Part shown: positions 1 to 8,275 of the stretch, piece after piece
How the letters are laid out: each line of letters begins with the position of its first letter
Position numbering within the stretch: position 1 is the first letter of the stretch
Source of the DNA: Massiliimalia timonensis
Lineage (GTDB): Bacteria > Bacillota > Clostridia > Oscillospirales > Ruminococcaceae
Assembly: GCF_900186585.1 (NCBI RefSeq)
Contig: NZ_FYDD01000003.1
Coordinates: 868,001-932,000 of the forward strand
DNA length: 64,000 nt
Direction of reading: 5' to 3'
Position numbers and translations under genes: made by a program
The notes under the pieces: model-generated
Seen by the model: the letters and a program-made list of their open reading frames with translations, nothing else
The model's database searches: none
What the model was told of the DNA's origin: nothing

Positions 1-49
1 CAATAGATTTGTTCATTTTTTCTTCTGATTTGCTGATAATTGTTTTCAT
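1..49 (-). CDS. frr: Ribosome recycling factor, N-terminal fragment
   Basis: Only the first 16 codons are inside the window; the gene runs off the left edge. The visible peptide, MKTIISKSEEKMNKSI, fits the usual start of ribosome recycling factor, which releases ribosomes from mRNA after termination. A GAGG ribosome site at 57-60 precedes the ATG. It lies directly downstream of pyrH on the same strand, the usual bacterial order, which supports the call despite the short sequence. Confidence 0.85.
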   Translation of the reverse strand, partial: MKTIISKSEEKMNKSI

Positions 50-72
50 GATGATACCTCCAAATAGATATG

Positions 73-780
73 TTATGCAGTTACAATAGTTCCAACCGTT
101 TCCCCCTGCGCCGCTTTGACGATATTCTGGGGATCATTCAAATTAAATACCAAAATCGAGATGTTATTATCCTTGCACATCGACGCTGCGGTACTGTCCA
201 TGACCTGAAGCCCCTTTGCCAAAACATCGGAGAAGGTCAGTTCATCAAATTTTACCGCGTCGGCATATTTATGCGGATCCTTGTCATAGATCCCATCAAC
301 CATAGTTGCCTTAAAAATAACATCTGCTTCAATCTCCGCCGCGCGCAGAGAAGACGCCGTATCCGTTGAGAAGAACGGATTCCCAGTCCCGCAGCCGAAA
401 ATCACGATCCTGCCTTTTTCCAGATGGCGGACCGCACGGTTACGAATATAAGGCTCCGCAACCTCCTGCATTGCGATTGCGGTTTGCACCCTTACGTCAA
501 CGCCAAGCTCCTCCAGTACATCGGCGACAGCAAGCGCGTTCATCGTTGTGCCAAGCATCCCAATATGGTCGGCGCGGGTACGGTCCATCGCCCCGCTGGA
601 ACGGCCCCTCCAAAAGTTTCCGCCCCCGACAACAATTGCGATCTGCGCGCCCAAGTCCGCACACTCTTTAATACTTTTGCAGATATTAGTAATTACCGAA
701 TAATCAAGTCCAAATCCCTTTTCTCCGGCAAGAGCTTCCCCACTCAATTTTAACAAAATCCGTTTATATTTCAATGCCAT
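73..780 (-). CDS. pyrH: UMP kinase
   Basis: Phosphorylates UMP to UDP with ATP in cytoplasmic pyrimidine nucleotide synthesis. The 235-residue product has the amino-acid-kinase fold marks of PyrH: KLSGEAL near residue 11, GGGNFWRG near 52-59, [12 protein letters not shown] near 131-142 and VDGIYDKDP in the C-terminal half. The ATG at 780 is chosen because GGAGGG lies about 8 bases upstream; an in-frame upstream extension of 27 codons lacks family similarity. It is followed by frr 23 bases downstream, so the two are probably cotranscribed. In many Firmicutes the order is rpsB-tsf-pyrH-frr; here several other genes lie between tsf and pyrH. Confidence 0.97.
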   Translation of the reverse strand: MALKYKRILLKLSGEALAGEKGFGLDYSVITNICKSIKECADLGAQIAIVVGGGNFWRGRSSGAMDRTRADHIGMLGTTMNALAVADVLEELGVDVRVQTAIAMQEVAEPYIRNRAVRHLEKGRIVIFGCGTGNPFFSTDTASSLRAAEIEADVIFKATMVDGIYDKDPHKYADAVKFDELTFSDVLAKGLQVMDSTAASMCKDNNISILVFNLNDPQNIVKAAQGETVGTIVTA

Positions 781-873
781 TGTGAAATCCCTCCATACAG
801 TTTGTTCTGTAATTGCTAAACAAGCAGATTCATCTCCCTGTATTGAAGCACAATTACTCATAATAACGAAATT

Positions 874-902
874 ATTATATCATATTTGGGAAAAGAAGTA
901 AA
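874..902 (-). promoter_or_regulatory. Probable housekeeping promoter for pyrH-frr
   Basis: On the minus strand a TATAAT box (874-879) and a weaker TTTACT -35 box (897-902) are separated by 17 bp. The leader to pyrH would be about 90 nt. The -35 match is 4 of 6, so the call rests mainly on the -10 box and spacing. Confidence 0.5.
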
Positions 903-1054
903 TAATTTCTGCCTTGCAGAAAAAATCTTTTTTGGGCAAAAACTGGAACGAATTCTAAACATTACCATTTATATTCCAGCCTCTGCTGACGATAATAATA
1001 ACACAAACGCAAGAGAAAAAATCAATTAAATTATTTTAAGGAGTGTACAAAATT

Positions 1055-1246
1055 ATGAACAGCAATAAACTGGTCGTGCCTCAGGCAAAAGAAGCAATGG
1101 AAAAATTCAAAATGGAAGCTGCTAGCGAAGTTGGCGTAAACCTGAAACAGGGTTACAATGGCGATTTGACCTCCAAACAGGCTGGTTCTATCGGCGGTCA
1201 GATGGTTAAAAAAATGATCGAATCTTACGAAAACTCTATCAAGTAA
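1055..1246 (+). CDS. Alpha/beta-type small acid-soluble spore protein
   Basis: A 63-residue DNA-binding protein that, in this family, coats and protects forespore DNA and is degraded by the GPR protease at germination. The sequence has both conserved family blocks: an N-terminal helix with a GPR-type site around EAASEVGV, and the C-terminal SKQAGSIGGQMVKKMI block. The ATG at 1055 is preferred over an in-frame GTG at 1043 because AAGGAG sits at 1038-1043. It is a monocistronic plus-strand gene between minus-strand genes and is followed by a strong terminator. A SigG-type promoter is expected for such genes, but I could not pick boxes with confidence. Confidence 0.95.
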   Translation: MNSNKLVVPQAKEAMEKFKMEAASEVGVNLKQGYNGDLTSKQAGSIGGQMVKKMIESYENSIK

Positions 1247-1294
1247 GATCACAAATAAAAACTTTTCCGCTTTGGCGGATCCGTTTTAAAAAAG

Positions 1295-1330
1295 AGAGAG
1301 GAGGCCGATGGGCGTCCTCTCTTTTTTTTA
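1295..1330. terminator. Bidirectional intrinsic terminator between SASP gene and the convergent orphan gene
   Basis: A 12-bp stem with one mismatch (1295-1306 with 1311-1322), a GATG loop and a T8 run on the plus strand. The opposite strand also ends in a T-rich run, so it can serve the convergent minus-strand gene. Confidence 0.85.
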
Positions 1331-1337
1331 ATATCAA

Positions 1338-1907
1338 TTATATTGTCCAGTCGATCAGCAAGCTCCCGCTTTCCGTGAGCCGGATCTCGTCTAATAGCAG
1401 CAGCAAGGTTACATAAGCCAGTACTGTAAAATCCCGGTATTCACCCCGGATCTCGCAAGGGATTTCCATAGGGTCTACCACTTTACCATAAATCGTATAA
1501 ACAGAACGCTGTAAAGCCACGACTACCTTCCCTTCTTCCCGGCTGGAAAAGGTAACGGTGTCTTTGTCCGACAATCCATACGTTACCGAACACAAACGAT
1601 GGGAAGCTGCAAAGGACACATGCTCATGGTCATCGGCATTCATGATCACTGTAACCGCAGGGTCGATATATTGAATCGATTCTAAATCACAGGGCTTTCT
1701 TAAAAATAAGATCATGTGATCTGCTTCAATTTTCCGCAGGTGGTCGCATTCAATCACCTGGAAAGGCAAATTTTTCCCTTTTGCGGTCAACTGGTTTCGA
1801 TTATGAACTAAGAAAGTATGTTCCTGCTTTAAAATACGGCAAACCTGATTCGGCAAAAAATGTTCTTTAGCGCTTCCATAAAATAATAATGTTCTCATTG
1901 CTCCCAA
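1338..1907 (-). CDS. Hypothetical protein, degenerate Mur-ligase-like
   Basis: I do not recognise a named family. The 186-189-residue product starts MRTLLFYGSAKEHF, ends in LIDWTI, and has a central stretch, VIMNADDHEHVSF followed by VTYGLSDKDTVTFSS, that resembles the NADDP...YGL...D segment of Mur ligases and folylpolyglutamate synthase. It is under half the length of a Mur ligase, and the position where a P-loop would be expected reads GSAKEH, lacking GKT. Catalysis as a ligase is therefore unlikely. The start is uncertain: a TTG at 1907 or an ATG at 1898, with GGGAG only two bases before the ATG. It stands alone between two terminators. Confidence 0.6.
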   Translation of the reverse strand: MGAMRTLLFYGSAKEHFLPNQVCRILKQEHTFLVHNRNQLTAKGKNLPFQVIECDHLRKIEADHMILFLRKPCDLESIQYIDPAVTVIMNADDHEHVSFAASHRLCSVTYGLSDKDTVTFSSREEGKVVVALQRSVYTIYGKVVDPMEIPCEIRGEYRDFTVLAYVTLLLLLDEIRLTESGSLLIDWTI

Positions 1908-1962
1908 CCATTCTGAATCATACTTTAATAGTATTGTGGACAGAAATCAGGCTAAAGATACA

Positions 1963-1989
1963 AAAAAGGCTGAATTTTTCCAGCCTTTT
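1963..1989 (-). terminator. Intrinsic terminator after the TSCPD gene
   Basis: A 9-bp stem (AAAAGGCTG paired with CAGCCTTTT) around an 8-base loop; on the minus strand it runs into a T6 tract. It ends the rpsB-tsf-side operon. Confidence 0.8.
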
Positions 1990-1997
1990 CTAAATTT

Positions 1998-2246
1998 TTA
2001 TTGTTTTTTGATTTCTTTCAGCGCCCTTGCCAGCTGATCGGGACACGAGGTACCCCGCGGGCCGCAGTGGATGCCGTCTAAGCTGGCGATCACTTCATCG
2101 ACAGTCCGCCCTTTTACCAAAGAAGAAATTCCAGTCGTATTTCCAGCACAGCCGCCGGTAAAACGGACACTTTTAATAACGTCGCCTTCTACCTCAATAT
2201 CGATCTGCCGGGAACAGACTCCCGTAGGCTTATAGGTATAATTCAC
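1998..2246 (-). CDS. TSCPD domain protein (TIGR03905-like)
   Basis: A small 82-residue protein of the TSCPD family, related to the C-terminal segment of B12-dependent ribonucleotide reductases; the role of the stand-alone form is not established. Conserved marks are the GVCSRQI start, FTGGCAGN, and the HCGPRGTSCPDQLA cysteine block near the C-terminus, which could bind metal or take part in redox chemistry. I choose a GTG start at 2246 because AAGGGG lies 10 bases upstream; a TTG at 2267 has no good site. The gene follows the phosphoribosyltransferase by 27 bases and shares its terminator. Confidence 0.85.
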   Translation of the reverse strand: MNYTYKPTGVCSRQIDIEVEGDVIKSVRFTGGCAGNTTGISSLVKGRTVDEVIASLDGIHCGPRGTSCPDQLARALKEIKKQ

Positions 2247-2273
2247 TTTGTAATACCCCTTTCCCAAGGTTGC

Positions 2274-2816
2274 TTATTTGTTGGCAATCAACGGCAGCTG
2301 CTCCAAAAAGATAATGTCTTTCCGTTCTGCCGCATCGCCTTCCGCCAGGACTGCCGCCTTTGCCACAATATCCCCGCCGGATTTTTCCACTAATTTTTCC
2401 AGTGCGCGCAAGGATTCTCCGGTGCTGATCACATCGTCAACAATGACCACCCGTTTTCCTTCCAGATAATTTTTATCCTCTACATCAAGGTAAAGAGTCT
2501 GGATGCGGTCGGTAGTAATGGATTTAACATCAACGCCTACAGGATTCCTCATATACAGCTTTATGCTCTTTCTTGCCAAAATATATTTTTTCCCATTTTG
2601 TCTGGACATTTCATATGCCAGCGGGATCCCTTTCGATTCAGCAGTCAGCAAAACATCATATTCCGGAAGTTTTTCCAGCAAAGCCTTTGCGCAGGCGATC
2701 GTCAGTTCCACATCAGAAAACATAACAAAACCGGCAATTGACAAATCATCATTCAGTTTACATACCGGCAGCTCCCTTGTTAAGCCGGCAACATGCAACG
2801 TATAATACTGTTCCAT
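2274..2816 (-). CDS. Phosphoribosyltransferase family protein (adenine/xanthine type)
   Basis: Type I phosphoribosyltransferase, expected to condense a purine base with PRPP in salvage or to act as a regulator with that fold. The 180-residue product has the PRPP-binding motif VVIVDDVISTGES at about 123-135 and a KYILARKS segment near 77-84, as in Apt-like proteins. Substrate cannot be decided from sequence. The ATG at 2816 follows GGAGG by 8 bases. It lies downstream of tsf, separated by a hairpin without a poly-T tail, and upstream of the TSCPD gene, so it may receive readthrough from the ribosomal operon. Confidence 0.85.
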   Translation of the reverse strand: MEQYYTLHVAGLTRELPVCKLNDDLSIAGFVMFSDVELTIACAKALLEKLPEYDVLLTAESKGIPLAYEMSRQNGKKYILARKSIKLYMRNPVGVDVKSITTDRIQTLYLDVEDKNYLEGKRVVIVDDVISTGESLRALEKLVEKSGGDIVAKAAVLAEGDAAERKDIIFLEQLPLIANK

Positions 2817-2843
2817 CTTTTTTCCTCCTGCACCAAACATGGA

Positions 2844-2876
2844 AAGGACTGTTTCCCGTCAGGTAAAACAGTCCTT
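2844..2876 (-). terminator. Hairpin downstream of tsf, weak or partial terminator
   Basis: A perfect 11-bp stem (AAGGACTGTTT with its complement) just after tsf and overlapping nothing. It lacks a run of T residues on the minus strand, so it could attenuate or stabilise the tsf 3' end and let some transcription enter the phosphoribosyltransferase gene. Confidence 0.5.
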
Positions 2877-2890
2877 CCTATCGTTTCTAA

Positions 2891-3799
2891 TTAGTTCATC
2901 ATGCTTGCAACTTCGTCAGCAAAGTTGTCTTCTCTTTTTTCCAAGCCTTCGCCTTTTTCAAAACGAACAAAACGAGCCATTTTAATAGAACCGCCCAGTG
3001 CTTTTGCAGTGTTTTCGGTGTATTTAGCAACCGTTACATCACCGTCTTTGATAAATGGCTGTTCTTCCAAACAAACTTCTTTGTAGAATTTGTTGATACG
3101 GCCGGCTACCATTTTTTCGGCGATGTTAGCAGGTTTCCCTTCGTTGATTGCCTGTGCAGTTAAAATTTCTTTTTCTTTCGCTACAACATCTTCCGGAACG
3201 TCAGATTTGTTGAGGTACTGCGGAACTGCTGCCGCGATCTGCATCGCAACATCCTTTGCATATTCTTCAAAACCTTCTTTGTCAGCAACGTCAGTGTCAA
3301 ACTGAACCATAACGCCGATCCGGCCGCCGCCATGAACGTAAGCAACCAAGTCGCCTTCCATTCTTTCAAAACGACGGATCTTCATGTTTTCACCGATGGT
3401 CAGGATCTTATCTCTCAGCTCTTCTTCCACTGTCATGTCGCCGCCAGCGCATTTCATGGTGTTCAGTTCTTCCAGGTTAGCCGGATTGTTGTCAATGATT
3501 GTTTTTGCAATATTGTTTACAAACTCAACAAACTGCGCATTCTTGGCAACAAAGTCAGTTTCAGCGTTTACCTCCAGTACAACGCCGGCCTTTTTCGCCG
3601 GGTCTACCACAGAAACGACCAAACCTTCAGCTGCGATTCTGCCTGCTTTTTTAGCAGCAGCAGCAAGGCCTTTTTCTCTTAAAATTTCAATCGCTTTATC
3701 CATATCGCCGTCTGTTTCAGTCAGCGCTTTTTTGCAATCCATCATGCCACAGCCGGTTCTTTCACGCAAATCTTTTACATCTTTTGCAGTAAATGCCAT
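2891..3799 (-). CDS. tsf: Translation elongation factor Ts
   Basis: Guanine nucleotide exchange factor for EF-Tu. The 302-residue product has the N-terminal UBA-like domain (residues 1-45, with [16 protein letters not shown]) and the core exchange motif TDFVAKN at 81-87. The ATG at 3799 has GGAGG 8 bases upstream; an in-frame ATG six bases earlier is too close to that site. It follows rpsB by 85 bases in the conserved rpsB-tsf order and is close to the usual length of about 300 residues. Confidence 0.98.
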   Translation of the reverse strand: MAFTAKDVKDLRERTGCGMMDCKKALTETDGDMDKAIEILREKGLAAAAKKAGRIAAEGLVVSVVDPAKKAGVVLEVNAETDFVAKNAQFVEFVNNIAKTIIDNNPANLEELNTMKCAGGDMTVEEELRDKILTIGENMKIRRFERMEGDLVAYVHGGGRIGVMVQFDTDVADKEGFEEYAKDVAMQIAAAVPQYLNKSDVPEDVVAKEKEILTAQAINEGKPANIAEKMVAGRINKFYKEVCLEEQPFIKDGDVTVAKYTENTAKALGGSIKMARFVRFEKGEGLEKREDNFADEVASMMN

Positions 3800-3884
3800 T
3801 ATCATTTCCTCCTAAATCAAAAATTCTATCTGGTAAAAATGCCCGCGCAAATGATTCTTGCCCGGGCATTTACTCGCTTGTAAA

Positions 3885-4631
3885 TTATTCAGCGGATTCT
3901 TCTGCTTCTACAACCTCTTCGGTTTCTTCCACAGCTTCTTCCATCTGTTCGCCCTGTCTGGATTCCAAAACAGCGTCAGCCATAGCGCCAGCCAACAGTT
4001 TTACTGCTCTGATCGCGTCATCGTTTCCAGGGATCACATAGTCGATGTCATCCGGATCACAGTTTGTGTCAACAATCGCAACAACCGGGATACCCAGATT
4101 TTTTGCTTCTGCAACAGCGATCTTTTCTTTTCTTGGGTCAACTACGAAAAGAGCTGCCGGCAATTTATTCATGTTTTTGATACCGCCCATGAATTTTTCC
4201 AGCTTTTCAATTTCCAGGTTCAGTTTGATAACTTCTTTCTTCGGCAGAAGATCAAAGGTACCGTCTTCCTGCATAGTACGGAGCTGCTCCAAACGTTTGA
4301 TTCTGCGTTTGATGGTTTTAAAGTTGGTCATCATACCGCCCAGCCAACGAGCGTTTACATAGTGCATGCCACAGCGAAGCGCTTCTTCTTTGATAGAATC
4401 GCCTGCCTGCTTTTTGGTACCGACAAACAGGATCTCCCCGCCGTCAGCAACAACATCACGGACAAAGCTATAAGCTTCTTCCAGTTTTTTTACGGTTTTC
4501 TGCAGGTCGATGATGTAAATGCCGTTTCTTTCTGTGAAAATGTACTCAGCCATTTTCGGGTTCCATCTTCTGGTCTGGTGACCAAAGTGCACGCCAGCTT
4601 CCAAAAGCTGTTTCATTGAAACTACTGCCAT
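3885..4631 (-). CDS. rpsB: 30S ribosomal protein S2
   Basis: Component of the small ribosomal subunit. The 248-residue product shows the family pattern from [22 protein letters not shown] through [17 protein letters not shown], and [10 protein letters not shown] in the middle, and ends in a Glu-rich tail. The ATG at 4631 is selected by GGAGG 8 bases upstream; a second ATG 18 bases earlier would have none. It heads the rpsB-tsf transcript and is preceded by a strong promoter and a leader of about 155 nt that can fold into hairpins and may carry autoregulation, as for many ribosomal protein genes. Confidence 0.98.
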   Translation of the reverse strand: MAVVSMKQLLEAGVHFGHQTRRWNPKMAEYIFTERNGIYIIDLQKTVKKLEEAYSFVRDVVADGGEILFVGTKKQAGDSIKEEALRCGMHYVNARWLGGMMTNFKTIKRRIKRLEQLRTMQEDGTFDLLPKKEVIKLNLEIEKLEKFMGGIKNMNKLPAALFVVDPRKEKIAVAEAKNLGIPVVAIVDTNCDPDDIDYVIPGNDDAIRAVKLLAGAMADAVLESRQGEQMEEAVEETEEVVEAEESAE

Positions 4632-4795
4632 AGTAATTTCCTCCTTCATAAATTTGGTTTGTTTCCGCCGTTTTGACCATTCCAGCCACCGGACCTATCC
4701 GGCACCCTGCTGGACGTTAGCAAAACGTGTGTAAGAGCAAGCAAAGCCTACTCTGCAAATTCTTGCTAGGTATTTCCATACCAAAAGCAGTATAT

Positions 4796-4824
4796 ATTAT
4801 ATCACAGTAAAAATCAAAATGCAA
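4796..4824 (-). promoter_or_regulatory. Strong promoter for rpsB-tsf
   Basis: On the minus strand TTGCAT (4819-4824) and TATAAT (4796-4801) are spaced by exactly 17 bp. The leader of about 155 nt between this and rpsB contains inverted repeats, for example GGTAT-GGAA-ATACC near its start, so leader regulation is possible. Confidence 0.8.
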
Positions 4825-4830
4825 GTCCTT

Positions 4831-5688
4831 TTATTTAGAAATCTGGTTTTGGATCTTTGCCGCCGTCAATGTGTTTTTCATCAGCGTTGCAATCGTCATC
4901 GGCCCTACTCCGCCGGGTACCGGCGTGATATAGCTGCACAAAGGCTCTACTGCCGCAAAATCCACATCGCCGCACAGCTTCCCGTTTTCCAAACGGTTCA
5001 TACCGACGTCGATCACTACAGCGCCCGGTTTCACCATATCCGCAGTTACAAAGTTAGCCCGTCCCACTGCGGCAACTAAAATGTCCGCGGTTTTGCAAAT
5101 CTCCTTTAGATCCTGGGTTTTGGAATGGCAGATCGTCACTGTGGCGTTTTCATGCAGTAGCAGCATCGCCATCGGCTTGCCGACGATGTTGCTCCGTCCA
5201 ATTACGACAGCGTGCTTACCAGCTACTTCAACGCCGGTAGAATGGATCAGATCCATACAGCCGGCCGGCGTACAGGGAAGGAAATCAAAATTCCCGATCA
5301 TGATTTTCCCCACGTTTGCCGCATGGAACGCGTCTACATCCTTTTCCGGGGAGATGGTCGCGATCACCGCCTGCTCGTCGATCTGTTTCGGCAGCGGAAG
5401 CTGGACCAGTATCCCGTTCACCCCTGCGTCTTGATTTAAGGTATCTACAAGCTTCAAGAGCTCTTCCTGAGTCGTTTCCTCTGGAAGTGCATATTCGCGG
5501 GATTCGATCCCCACCAGTTCGCACGCTTTCTTTTTAGAATTGACATACACGCGGGAGGCCGGGTCGTTTCCGACGATCACAACTGCCAAGCAAACTGAAA
5601 CTCCCTGTTGATTCAGCGCCGTAACCTCATCTTTCACCGCCATTTTGACGTCCATGGAGATTTGTTTCCCATCAATGATCGAAGCCAT
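4831..5688 (-). CDS. folD: Bifunctional methylenetetrahydrofolate dehydrogenase / methenyltetrahydrofolate cyclohydrolase
   Basis: Interconverts 5,10-methylene-, methenyl- and 10-formyl-tetrahydrofolate with NADP in cytoplasmic one-carbon metabolism. The 285-residue product is full length. It shows the catalytic YVNSK segment at 48-52, the substrate-side QLPLPKQID, the cofactor-binding GRSNIVGKP and the C-terminal TPVPGGVGPMTIATL. Its ATG overlaps the stop of lgt by one base (TAATG), so translation is probably coupled to lgt. The -35 box of the rpsB promoter abuts its stop codon. Confidence 0.97.
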   Translation of the reverse strand: MASIIDGKQISMDVKMAVKDEVTALNQQGVSVCLAVVIVGNDPASRVYVNSKKKACELVGIESREYALPEETTQEELLKLVDTLNQDAGVNGILVQLPLPKQIDEQAVIATISPEKDVDAFHAANVGKIMIGNFDFLPCTPAGCMDLIHSTGVEVAGKHAVVIGRSNIVGKPMAMLLLHENATVTICHSKTQDLKEICKTADILVAAVGRANFVTADMVKPGAVVIDVGMNRLENGKLCGDVDFAAVEPLCSYITPVPGGVGPMTIATLMKNTLTAAKIQNQISK

Positions 5689-6869
5689 TATTCGTCCTTC
5701 CCTTCATATGTATCTGATTGTTTCTTTTCTTCCGTTTCTTCCTCATCGGCAGACTCAGTTTCTTCCGGCTCATCGTCAGAAACAACTTCTGTTTCTTTCA
5801 ACACTTCCGGTTCTTCTATTTCCTCTGTGCTTTCCGATTCAGCAGATACTTCCTGTTCTGTTACATCCGGGGAATCCACCCCCTCTTCTGCTTCTTCGAT
5901 TTCCATATCATCTTCCGGTCCAGAAACTTTCTGTTCCTTCTTAGCCATTTTTGCCGCTTTGCGTTCTTCTTTTTTCTCCTTTTGCAGCTGGGCATAGGCT
6001 TTCGGGTCTTTGTTGCGCAGTTGTGCCAGTTCCAGCAATTCTTTAGATTCCTCTGTCTTAACATAAAGCTTCAGGTATTCCGGATCGTTGTTCCGCTTGA
6101 TGCGGGAACGGATCACCAACCAAACGATCAAAGCACCGATCAAAAGCAAGCCGGACAGGATCTGGGAAACCCTCAGGTTGCCAAGATACAAACTATCGGT
6201 TCTCAGCCCTTCGATCACCATTCTGCCGGCCCCGTACCACATCAGGTACATCAGCCCAACTTCCCCGTCAAATTTTCTGCGTTTGGAATAGAAGTGCAGC
6301 AGAATAAAGCCGATCAGGCACCAAACAGATTCATACAAAAAGCAGGGGTGAACAAGTGCTTCCTCGCCAGGAACACTCATCCCCAGCAGATAATTGTCAG
6401 AAACTGAGGAACCATACGCTTCCGCGTTTACAAAGTTTCCCCAGCGGCCCACACATTGCCCGATCAAGAAGCCCAGTGCGGTAACATCCAGCATGGGGAG
6501 CATCTTCACCTTGCGGATCTTGCACATGATCAATCCAAAAATCAGCGCGCCGATGATCCCGCCGTAAATGGCAAGGCCGCCGTTTCTGATGTTGAATATC
6601 TCCAAAAGATTGTCCTTATAGTTGTCCCACGAAAATACGACATAATAGATCCTCGCGCCGATGATCCCGCCGACCATACCGGCTAAAATAGCGTCGATAG
6701 CCCGGTCCGCATCCAGCCCGAACTGCTTCATGCGGGAGATGCCGTACGCGGCGGCCAGAATAAACCCAAATGCGATGATGATCGCATACCAGGCGATCTC
6801 CAGCCCGAAAACATCAATAAAGGGGTTCATGGTAAACTCAAGATTTAAATTAGGAAATGCTACGTTCAT
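5688..6869 (-). CDS. lgt: Prolipoprotein diacylglyceryl transferase with long acidic C-terminal tail
   Basis: Membrane enzyme that moves a diacylglyceryl group from phosphatidylglycerol onto the lipobox cysteine of prolipoproteins; at least four such lipoproteins are encoded in this window. The first 280 residues are a normal multi-pass Lgt with signature GRWGNFVNAEAYG. Residues about 285-393 are an extra hydrophilic tail, first Lys/Glu-rich (KKEERKAAKMAKKEQK) and then strongly acidic, predicted cytoplasmic or disordered and not needed in standard Lgt. The start at MNVAFPNL matches the family, but the AGGAGG site lies about 41 bases upstream with a hairpin between. Coupled to folD by a one-base overlap. 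Confidence 0.96.
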   Translation of the reverse strand: MNVAFPNLNLEFTMNPFIDVFGLEIAWYAIIIAFGFILAAAYGISRMKQFGLDADRAIDAILAGMVGGIIGARIYYVVFSWDNYKDNLLEIFNIRNGGLAIYGGIIGALIFGLIMCKIRKVKMLPMLDVTALGFLIGQCVGRWGNFVNAEAYGSSVSDNYLLGMSVPGEEALVHPCFLYESVWCLIGFILLHFYSKRRKFDGEVGLMYLMWYGAGRMVIEGLRTDSLYLGNLRVSQILSGLLLIGALIVWLVIRSRIKRNNDPEYLKLYVKTEESKELLELAQLRNKDPKAYAQLQKEKKEERKAAKMAKKEQKVSGPEDDMEIEEAEEGVDSPDVTEQEVSAESESTEEIEEPEVLKETEVVSDDEPEETESADEEETEEKKQSDTYEGKDE

Positions 6870-6881
6870 TGCTCATGATGA

Positions 6882-6917
6882 TTTTACTGCCGCCAGCAGC
6901 AGTAAAACTTCCTCCTT
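6882..6917 (-). promoter_or_regulatory. AAGGAGG plus hairpin in the lgt translation start region
   Basis: AAGGAGG (6917-6911) is followed by a perfect 9-bp stem (6907-6899 with 6890-6882, 8-base loop). If the hairpin folds, the site is brought 8 bases from an ATG at 6876, which opens a mini-ORF of 8 codons ending at 6850 and overlapping the lgt start at 6869 in another frame. This may be an upstream-ORF coupling device or a structured ribosome site. Confidence 0.45.
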
Positions 6918-6930
6918 AATTTATTTATTC

Positions 6931-6961
6931 TGCACATCCCGCGTTTTCATCAGGATGTGCA
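6931..6961 (-). terminator. Hairpin after the YmfH-type gene, without poly-T
   Basis: A 9-bp perfect stem TGCACATCC / GGATGTGCA with a 13-base loop, just past the stop of the M16 gene. There is no T run on the minus strand, so it is more likely a 3'-end stabiliser or a weak terminator than a full stop before lgt. Confidence 0.4.
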
Positions 6962-6975
6962 ATAAGACAAGGTAT

Positions 6976-8253
6976 TTACTCCAACGGTTCGATCACAGAA
7001 ATCGCCATTTTTGATTCATCAAGAGAATCAGCAAACCGGCGTTTGATATCGCGGAAGCTCATAGCTTCTGCCACCTTGATGTTGTCATAAATATCAACAT
7101 CAGCAAAATAGGAGCTCACCAGCCCGTTGGCAACGCTTTCCACTTTATTAAAGCCCCGCACGATCCTGCCGTACATGGATTTTTTGCAGCTCAGGAAATC
7201 TTGTTCGCTCAGTCCGCTTTTTCTTAGCCTGCGGATTTCTTTCAGCAGTTCTTCCTGAACCTTTTTCGGGTCTTTGGATTCCCCGGCAAAGATATTCGCA
7301 AAATATCCCCGGCCGCTGAACACCTCGGTACCAAAATCGTCATGGATCAGCCCGGCGTCATATAGGCGGCGGTATAACAGGCTTCCCTCCCCAGCCAGCA
7401 TCTCCAAAAGGATCTCGCTTTCCATCTGGGCTTTCAGCCATTCCATCCCGCTGTACGGCGTTTCCTTAAATCCGATCTGGAACAGCGGAAGTGATACGCT
7501 TAGCTTTTGCAGGCATTCCTTCTCACAAATCGAATCCGGCTCGTCCGCTGTTTTTTGTATCAGCTTCACCTTTTCCGTATCCTTCAGGTTAGCTTCGATC
7601 ACCTCTTCTGCTTCCTGTACCGAAAAGTTCCCGGCGATCGCCAAAACCATATTATTTAAATTATAAAAGGTATGGTAGCATTTGTAAAGAAGTTTTGCGT
7701 CGATCTTCGCAATACTTTCCACCGTGCCCGCAATATCGATCTTTACCGGATGGTTGTGGTACAGGCAGCCAAGCAGGTTAAAAAAGACACGCCAACCCGG
7801 ATTATCTTCATACATCTTGATCTCCTGCCCAATGATCCCCTGCTCCTTTTCTACCGTCTCCTGAGTAAAGTAAGGCGACTGGACAAAGGTGAGCAGCGAC
7901 TTCAAGGATTCCTTAAAATGGTTGGTGGTGCTGAACAGGTAACAAGTCCGGTCAAACGAGGTAAACGCATTTGCGGATGCCCCTGTTTTGGCAAACAAGC
8001 TAAATGCATCCCCGTCTTCACTTTCAAACAGCTTGTGCTCTAAAAAGTGCGCGACGCCCTCCGGCACAACAGTAAACTGCTGGTCGCTCCCGGATTTAAA
8101 GGTCATATCAATAGACCCCAGCCGTGTCCCAAACAAGGCATAGGCAGAACTGTAGTTCGGCATGGGGTACAGCAAAATCGTCAGCCCGGACGGATGCTGC
8201 ACGTAATAATACTTTTCCTGTAATTTTTCATTCCTGACGATCCGTTTTTTCAT
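6976..8253 (-). CDS. M16 family zinc peptidase (YmfH-like)
   Basis: Insulinase/pitrilysin-family protease. The 425-residue product has the inverted zinc motif HFLEH at residues 69-73 and a downstream Glu-rich segment (EKEQGIIGQEIKMYEDN) that supplies the third ligand in this family, so it should be the active partner. Substrate is unknown; some relatives process peptides or signal peptides. It sits 22 bases downstream of a paralogue lacking the motif, and such pairs usually form an active/inactive heterodimer. It is predicted cytosolic, with no signal peptide. Confidence 0.92.
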   Translation of the reverse strand: MKKRIVRNEKLQEKYYYVQHPSGLTILLYPMPNYSSAYALFGTRLGSIDMTFKSGSDQQFTVVPEGVAHFLEHKLFESEDGDAFSLFAKTGASANAFTSFDRTCYLFSTTNHFKESLKSLLTFVQSPYFTQETVEKEQGIIGQEIKMYEDNPGWRVFFNLLGCLYHNHPVKIDIAGTVESIAKIDAKLLYKCYHTFYNLNNMVLAIAGNFSVQEAEEVIEANLKDTEKVKLIQKTADEPDSICEKECLQKLSVSLPLFQIGFKETPYSGMEWLKAQMESEILLEMLAGEGSLLYRRLYDAGLIHDDFGTEVFSGRGYFANIFAGESKDPKKVQEELLKEIRRLRKSGLSEQDFLSCKKSMYGRIVRGFNKVESVANGLVSSYFADVDIYDNIKVAEAMSFRDIKRRFADSLDESKMAISVIEPLE

Positions 8254-8275
8254 TGTTTCAGAAAACCAGCCTTTC

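Noticed and set aside
862-1054. A SigG promoter for the SASP gene
   Set aside because: No pair of boxes at proper spacing matched well enough; any choice would have been arbitrary.
3858-4619. A 253-codon plus-strand frame opposite rpsB
   Set aside because: It is antisense to a certain ribosomal protein gene, and its Phe/Ser-rich peptide is a product of codon bias.
5718-6407. A 229-codon plus-strand frame opposite lgt
   Set aside because: It lies opposite the Lgt coding region, mainly its repetitive tail, with no ribosome site or family marks.
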